From contig JBNOAI010000001.1 of NCBI GenBank assembly GCA_050283925.1, forward strand, positions 744,001-808,000: DNA of 64,000 nt, given 5' to 3'. A program made the translations under genes and the position numbers. The notes under the pieces were generated by a model. It did not search any database. It saw only the letters and a list, made by a program, of their open reading frames with translations, and was not told where the DNA came from. Shown here piece by piece: positions 60,525 through 64,000 of the stretch (position 1 is its first letter; each line of letters opens with the position of its first letter). This DNA comes from ZC4RG25 sp023428365. GTDB lineage: Bacteria; Pseudomonadota; Alphaproteobacteria; Rhizobiales; Hyphomicrobiaceae.

Positions 60525-62378
60525 CTAAGAGCCGGATCCGTTGCCGTTGCCGTTCTCGCTCGCGGGCTGCAGCGACGCCCACCACAGGATCGCGACACCG
60601 ATCAGCGCAGCAATGATCGAGGCGATGAACACCGCAATTTTCGCTGCTGCGAAGTCGGTTGCCACCGGAAATGCCTGCCCAGCTATGAACAGCGACATTG
60701 TAAAGCCGATGCCGGCCATGGCTCCGGCGCCGGCAAGCTGGGTCCATGAATATGCGGCGGGCTTGACCGCCAGTCCCAATACCACCGCAGCGGCCGACGC
60801 GAGGATCATGCCGACGGGCTTGCCGAGGACCAGGCCAGCGGTGATCGCCAGCATCAGCGATTCATGTCCCTCGAAGACATCGGTGGACAAGACAACGCCC
60901 GCGTTAGCGAGGGCGAACAGCGGCAGAACGAGATAGCTGGATCGCGCACCGGCATGACGAAGCAGGCGATCCGCAGGCGATTCCAGCCGGTCATGGATGG
61001 CATCGAGCGCGCGCAGCGAGGGAAGAGTCGGCCCTTTCCGCAGGATCTCATTCCCACGCCGGGCCTCGGCTTCAAGGATGGCGTTGGCCTGCGCCGTCAG
61101 CGCGTTGAGATTGGCCGGAGGTAGCGTCGGAATGAACAGCGCCAGCAGCACGCCGGCCAAGGTCGCGTGCAGGCCGCTGAGGTGAACGAACCACCACAGC
61201 AGGATACCTACGAGCATGTACGGGAACACGCGATAGATGTGCGAGCGATTGAGCATCGCCAGCAGGCCAACAGCTACAGCTGCCCCAGCCAGCGCAATGA
61301 CGTTGATGCTGCTGGAATAGAATGCCGCGACGACGAGAATGGCGCCGATGTCGTCGACGATCGCAGCAGCCGTCAGGAACACGCGCAGCTCGACCGGTAC
61401 GCGCGACCCCATCATGGCGATCAGCGCCACCGCAAAGGCCGTATCGGTGGCCATCGGGACGCCCCAGCCGTGTGCCCATGGCCCGGTCGGTATGACAGTG
61501 AAATAAAGGAACGCCGGCACGACCATGCCGCCAATCGCGGCGGCGATCGGCAAGGCCGCCGATCTTCGGTTTGCAAGCTTGCCAACGGTGAATTCGCGTT
61601 TGATCTCCAAGCCGACGACCAGGAAGAAGATCGTGAGCAGGCCGTCGTTGATCCAATGCAGCAGCGACATCTGGATGCCGTTGTCACCGAACGTGATGCC
61701 GACTTTCTGCTGCCAGAAGCTGGTAAAGTCGGGCCCGAGCGGTGAATTGGTCAGCGCCACGGCAAGCAGGGTTGCAAGCAGCAACAGCATACCGGCGGAG
61801 GGGCCCCAGCTGGCGAAATCCAGTGCCGCTGACTTCATGCGGTGGCCCAGGGTTCCGGTCATCGCATCGGATAGCGAGCGCTCATCCCAGGGGCCGTCGT
61901 AACGCCGGCCGTTGACGAAAAACGTCGGCGTGAAAAGAACACCGCTGGCGCGCGCGCTCTCTTCATCCTGTTCCACCCGTGCCTTGGCGCCCAACATGGT
62001 CAATTCGGCGTCGTTGGGGTCCTGTCCCGCAAGCCCAAGGTCCGAAGCAATGGCTGTGAGATCTTCTTCCTGCAGCGTTTCCGAGCGCGCCATGAGCGCA
62101 ATATGGACGCGCCAGAAGTCATCAGCCTGGGCGGTTTCGGCCAACTCGGCAGAACGGCGGGCGAGGTCGTTGTTGGTCAGCGGACGATGGCGAAACACAT
62201 AGCGTATGCGATCGCCGAAGCGATCACGCAAGGCGGCGATGTGATCGTTGGCCGTCCGGCAATGCGGGCAGGCGTAGCTTCCGTACTCGACGAGAGTGAA
62301 CTCGGCATCGACGCGACCCAGTGTATGGTCGCGTGCGGAATCCACGGGGCGATCAAGACGTGAGCTTCGTACTGCCAC
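60525..62378 (-). CDS. nhaA: DsbA-like/NhaA fusion: Na+/H+ antiporter with thioredoxin-fold N-terminal domain
   Basis: A 617-residue protein with two parts. Residues ~15-185 are a DsbA-like domain: EYGSYACPHCRTANDH (C37-P-H-C40 redox pair), FRHRPLTNNDLARRSAELAE and GVLFTPTFFVNGRRYDG with the cis-Pro. The rest is NhaA with about 11 helices: FLVVGLEIKREFTVGKLANR, MATDTAFAVALIAMMGSRV, and AAAIVDDIGAILVVAAFY, where the two Asp residues are the ion site. Such fusions are known in databases. GTG at 62378 has only a weak site, so a later start is possible. The Gly/Asn-rich tail ENGNGNGSGS is likely disordered. Confidence 0.88.
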   Translation of the reverse strand: MAVRSSRLDRPVDSARDHTLGRVDAEFTLVEYGSYACPHCRTANDHIAALRDRFGDRIRYVFRHRPLTNNDLARRSAELAETAQADDFWRVHIALMARSETLQEEDLTAIASDLGLAGQDPNDAELTMLGAKARVEQDEESARASGVLFTPTFFVNGRRYDGPWDERSLSDAMTGTLGHRMKSAALDFASWGPSAGMLLLLATLLAVALTNSPLGPDFTSFWQQKVGITFGDNGIQMSLLHWINDGLLTIFFLVVGLEIKREFTVGKLANRRSAALPIAAAIGGMVVPAFLYFTVIPTGPWAHGWGVPMATDTAFAVALIAMMGSRVPVELRVFLTAAAIVDDIGAILVVAAFYSSSINVIALAGAAVAVGLLAMLNRSHIYRVFPYMLVGILLWWFVHLSGLHATLAGVLLALFIPTLPPANLNALTAQANAILEAEARRGNEILRKGPTLPSLRALDAIHDRLESPADRLLRHAGARSSYLVLPLFALANAGVVLSTDVFEGHESLMLAITAGLVLGKPVGMILASAAAVVLGLAVKPAAYSWTQLAGAGAMAGIGFTMSLFIAGQAFPVATDFAAAKIAVFIASIIAALIGVAILWWASLQPASENGNGNGSGS

Positions 62379-62675
62379 CGGCCACCACTCTAGTCAGTTG
62401 AACGTGCCTCAAGGACAATCTTCGAGGAGCAAGCCCTATCATCGTAATGCAGCGCAGCAAACACAATGTGCCAGTCGTCAATTCGTCTCGGTAGACTGTG
62501 CGGTTTTGGCTGCAACTCTATTTGCGGCGCTGGGGAATTTAGCCGGTAACGGCTATTTTATTGGGGCCCGATCAGCAACAAAGCAAGCAAGCCTTCGCTG
62601 CAGTGCTCGCAACCCGGGACGTGATCTGCTAATCGTCCGGCCGAAACTCAATGGTCGCCCAAGGGATTGCCGCTC
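62379..62675 (+). other. 297-base intergenic region
   Basis: Divergent control region of nhaA and the FAH-family gene. No convincing small gene, repeat or RNA seen. Confidence 0.4.
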
Positions 62676-63359
62676 ATGACCTACCTGTTCGATCCGCCGC
62701 CCGTCGTCGCCCTGCCGATCCAGGGATCCGACAAGCTGTTTCCGGTTCATCGGATCTACTGCGTCGGCCGAAATTACGCTGAGCACACCCGTGAGATGGG
62801 CCACGATCCGGATAAGGAACCGCCGTTCTTCTTCATGAAGACCGCAGACGCTCTCGTCACCGATGGCCGCTTTCCCTATCCGCCGGCCAGCAATGATGTG
62901 CATTGGGAAATCGAGATGGTTGTCGCACTGAAATCAGGCGGCGTGAACATCCCGCGCGCTGAGGCGATGAAGCATGTCTACGGCTACGGCATTGCGCTCG
63001 ACATGACGCGCCGGGATCTTCAGGGCGTGGCAAAGAAGATGGGCCGGCCGTGGGAAATCGGAAAAGCGTTCGAGAAATCCGCGCCGTGCACCGCGATCAT
63101 TCCAGCCGAGAAGATCGGCCATCCCACGAAGGGGGCCGTCTGGCTCGACGTCAATGGTGAGCGTCGCCAGTCGGGCGACCTTGCGCAGATGATCTGGGAT
63201 ATCCCGAGCCAGATCGAGTATCTGTCGGGTCTGTGGGAGCTGAAGCCCGGCGATCTCATCCTTACGGGAACACCGTCGGGCGTGGGCGCCGTGAAGAAAG
63301 GCGACAAGCTCAAGGGCCACGTTGAGGGCGTCGGTGAGCTCGACGTGACGGTGGTCTGA
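62676..63359 (+). CDS. fumarylacetoacetate hydrolase family protein
   Basis: A 227-residue FAH-fold enzyme. HRIYCVGRNYAEHTREMG (RNY loop), PPFFFMKTADALV, NDVHWEIEMVVALKSGG (Glu/Glu metal ligands), YGIALDMTRRDLQ (Asp ligand) and LILTGTPSGVGAVKKGD are the conserved pieces. It hydrolyses a C-C bond of a 2,4-dioxo acid, such as acylpyruvate or fumarylpyruvate. ATG 62676 is chosen over TTG 62667; AAGGGA lies upstream. Convergent with the next gene, overlapping it by 50 bases. Confidence 0.9.
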   Translation: MTYLFDPPPVVALPIQGSDKLFPVHRIYCVGRNYAEHTREMGHDPDKEPPFFFMKTADALVTDGRFPYPPASNDVHWEIEMVVALKSGGVNIPRAEAMKHVYGYGIALDMTRRDLQGVAKKMGRPWEIGKAFEKSAPCTAIIPAEKIGHPTKGAVWLDVNGERRQSGDLAQMIWDIPSQIEYLSGLWELKPGDLILTGTPSGVGAVKKGDKLKGHVEGVGELDVTVV

Positions 63360-64000
63360 TCCCGCCCGTCCAAAGGCTGAGAAGTTCCAGAAGGGCGGCG
63401 TTGAAAGCGTCGCCCTTTTCGTACATCACCCAGTGTCCCGCGCCGGGGATGGTGCGGTTGATCAGCTCCGGATGATACCGGCGCAAGATGTCCGAGCAGA
63501 CTTCGATGGACGGAGAGGCGATCACATCGTGCTCGCCCCAGATCGTCTTCAGCGGCGCAGCCACGTGCTTCAAGCCTTCCGAGACGATTTCGGTGCCGGC
63601 AAAGTCGCGCGAGCGAAACCGGGCTTTGCTGACGTTCTCTGCCTGAAGCTTGATGGACAGATCATCGATGTTCGCCGGGTCCGCGAACATCAGGATCTCG
63701 AGCGTGCCGCGATGGATCTCGCGGCGTTCCGCGTCGGTCATCGATGAGCGTTCCTTCGGAAAATTCAGCTTTACCAACGGCAGGCCGAGCGCAGCGGTGC
63801 CGATCAACGTCAGATCGGCGAGTTGCTGGCCAAGCTCGATGGCCGCCAGCGTGCCGACCTGCGCGCCGAACGAGAAGGCGACGAGATGGATGCGCTGGTC
63901 CGGGCTGATCAGCGACCGGATACCGTCAGCCAGTACGTTCGCGCTGCTGGCCGGAGTAAATGGCTCCGGCGGCATTGCGCTGTCGCCAAGTCCGGGCAGG
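63310..64000 (-). CDS. alpha/beta hydrolase, N-terminus beyond window
   Basis: Reading the minus strand from the window edge, DLPGLGDSAMPPEPF continues into an alpha/beta hydrolase core. The nucleophile elbow is LVAFSFGAQVGT (Ser, with Ala in place of the first Gly), acid GEHDVIASPS and catalytic GAGHWVMYEKGDAF. The first Met in the window is at 63975, but the frame is open upstream through the edge, so the real start is outside. Lipase/esterase or C-C hydrolase acting near the FAH enzyme is possible. The C-terminus overlaps the FAH gene by 50 bases. Confidence 0.85.
   Translation of the reverse strand, partial: LPGLGDSAMPPEPFTPASSANVLADGIRSLISPDQRIHLVAFSFGAQVGTLAAIELGQQLADLTLIGTAALGLPLVKLNFPKERSSMTDAERREIHRGTLEILMFADPANIDDLSIKLQAENVSKARFRSRDFAGTEIVSEGLKHVAAPLKTIWGEHDVIASPSIEVCSDILRRYHPELINRTIPGAGHWVMYEKGDAFNAALLELLSLWTGGIRPPSRRAHRRPQRGP

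Overview
The window looks like a chromosomal segment of a free-living alphaproteobacterium, most likely Hyphomicrobiales. Reasons are the GC-rich coding DNA, the DUF2066 / CDP-alcohol phosphatidyltransferase / AI-2E transporter block beside purMN, a complete Tad (Flp) pilus locus, HWE-type histidine kinases, a DUF1127 protein and many TRAP-transporter and carboxylic-acid catabolism genes. No rRNA, tRNA, CRISPR array, phage or transposase gene was recognised, and genus cannot be fixed from sequence reading alone.

Layout. 1-6 kb: housekeeping block (AI-2E-type permease, PgsA-like enzyme and a DUF2066 secreted protein on the minus strand; purM-purN on the plus strand) and a stand-alone cytochrome P450. 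6-19 kb: Tad pilus locus. Two Flp pilins and cpaA-B-C-D-E-F-tadB-tadC run on the minus strand, two TadE-like minor pilins diverge from them on the plus strand, and the TadD-like lipoprotein sits at the far end. A hairpin between the two pilin genes probably sets their expression ratio. 19-21 kb: a TetR regulator, a YdjM-type membrane protein and a small secreted protein. 21-30 kb: first carboxylic-acid catabolism region, with OtnK/OtnC-type tetronate enzymes and an SDR, a GAF histidine kinase, then an operon of Ldh-family dehydrogenase, RraA-like aldolase, D-2-hydroxyacid dehydrogenase and HpcH/HpaI aldolase, followed by an acyl-CoA dehydrogenase of ACAD10/11 type. 30-36 kb: methylglyoxal synthase, VOC protein, type-2 asparaginase, flavin monooxygenase and a PAS/HWE kinase that appears split by a frameshift. 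36-43 kb: a LysR-controlled pirin/isochorismatase-like/WrbA operon, a DUF1127 gene facing a second LysR, an SDR-glutamine amidotransferase pair and a DinB protein.

43-60 kb is the second catabolic region. It holds an orphan DctP substrate-binding protein with a second HpaI aldolase / hydroxyacid dehydrogenase / RraA set, a PhoX phosphatase, and then a long plus-strand run: a three-gene 2-oxoacid oxidoreductase (NAD(P)H-linked Fe-S flavoprotein, alpha, beta), a DapA-family lyase, a TAXI binding protein, a fused TRAP permease and an IlvD/Edd sugar-acid dehydratase. Read together this could import a sugar acid, dehydrate it, process the 2-keto-3-deoxy acid and pass a 2-oxoacid to a CoA-dependent oxidoreductase; that chain is inference. 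60-64 kb: a compact nested-palindrome repeat, a terminator, a DsbA-like/NhaA fusion antiporter, a fumarylacetoacetate hydrolase family enzyme and a truncated alpha/beta hydrolase.

The most notable points are the two copies of the same three-enzyme module, the self-contained NAD(P)H-linked oxidoreductase beside sugar-acid genes, the tetronate pair with an SDR instead of the usual dehydrogenase, the split histidine kinase, the inter-pilin hairpin and the nested palindromic repeat.
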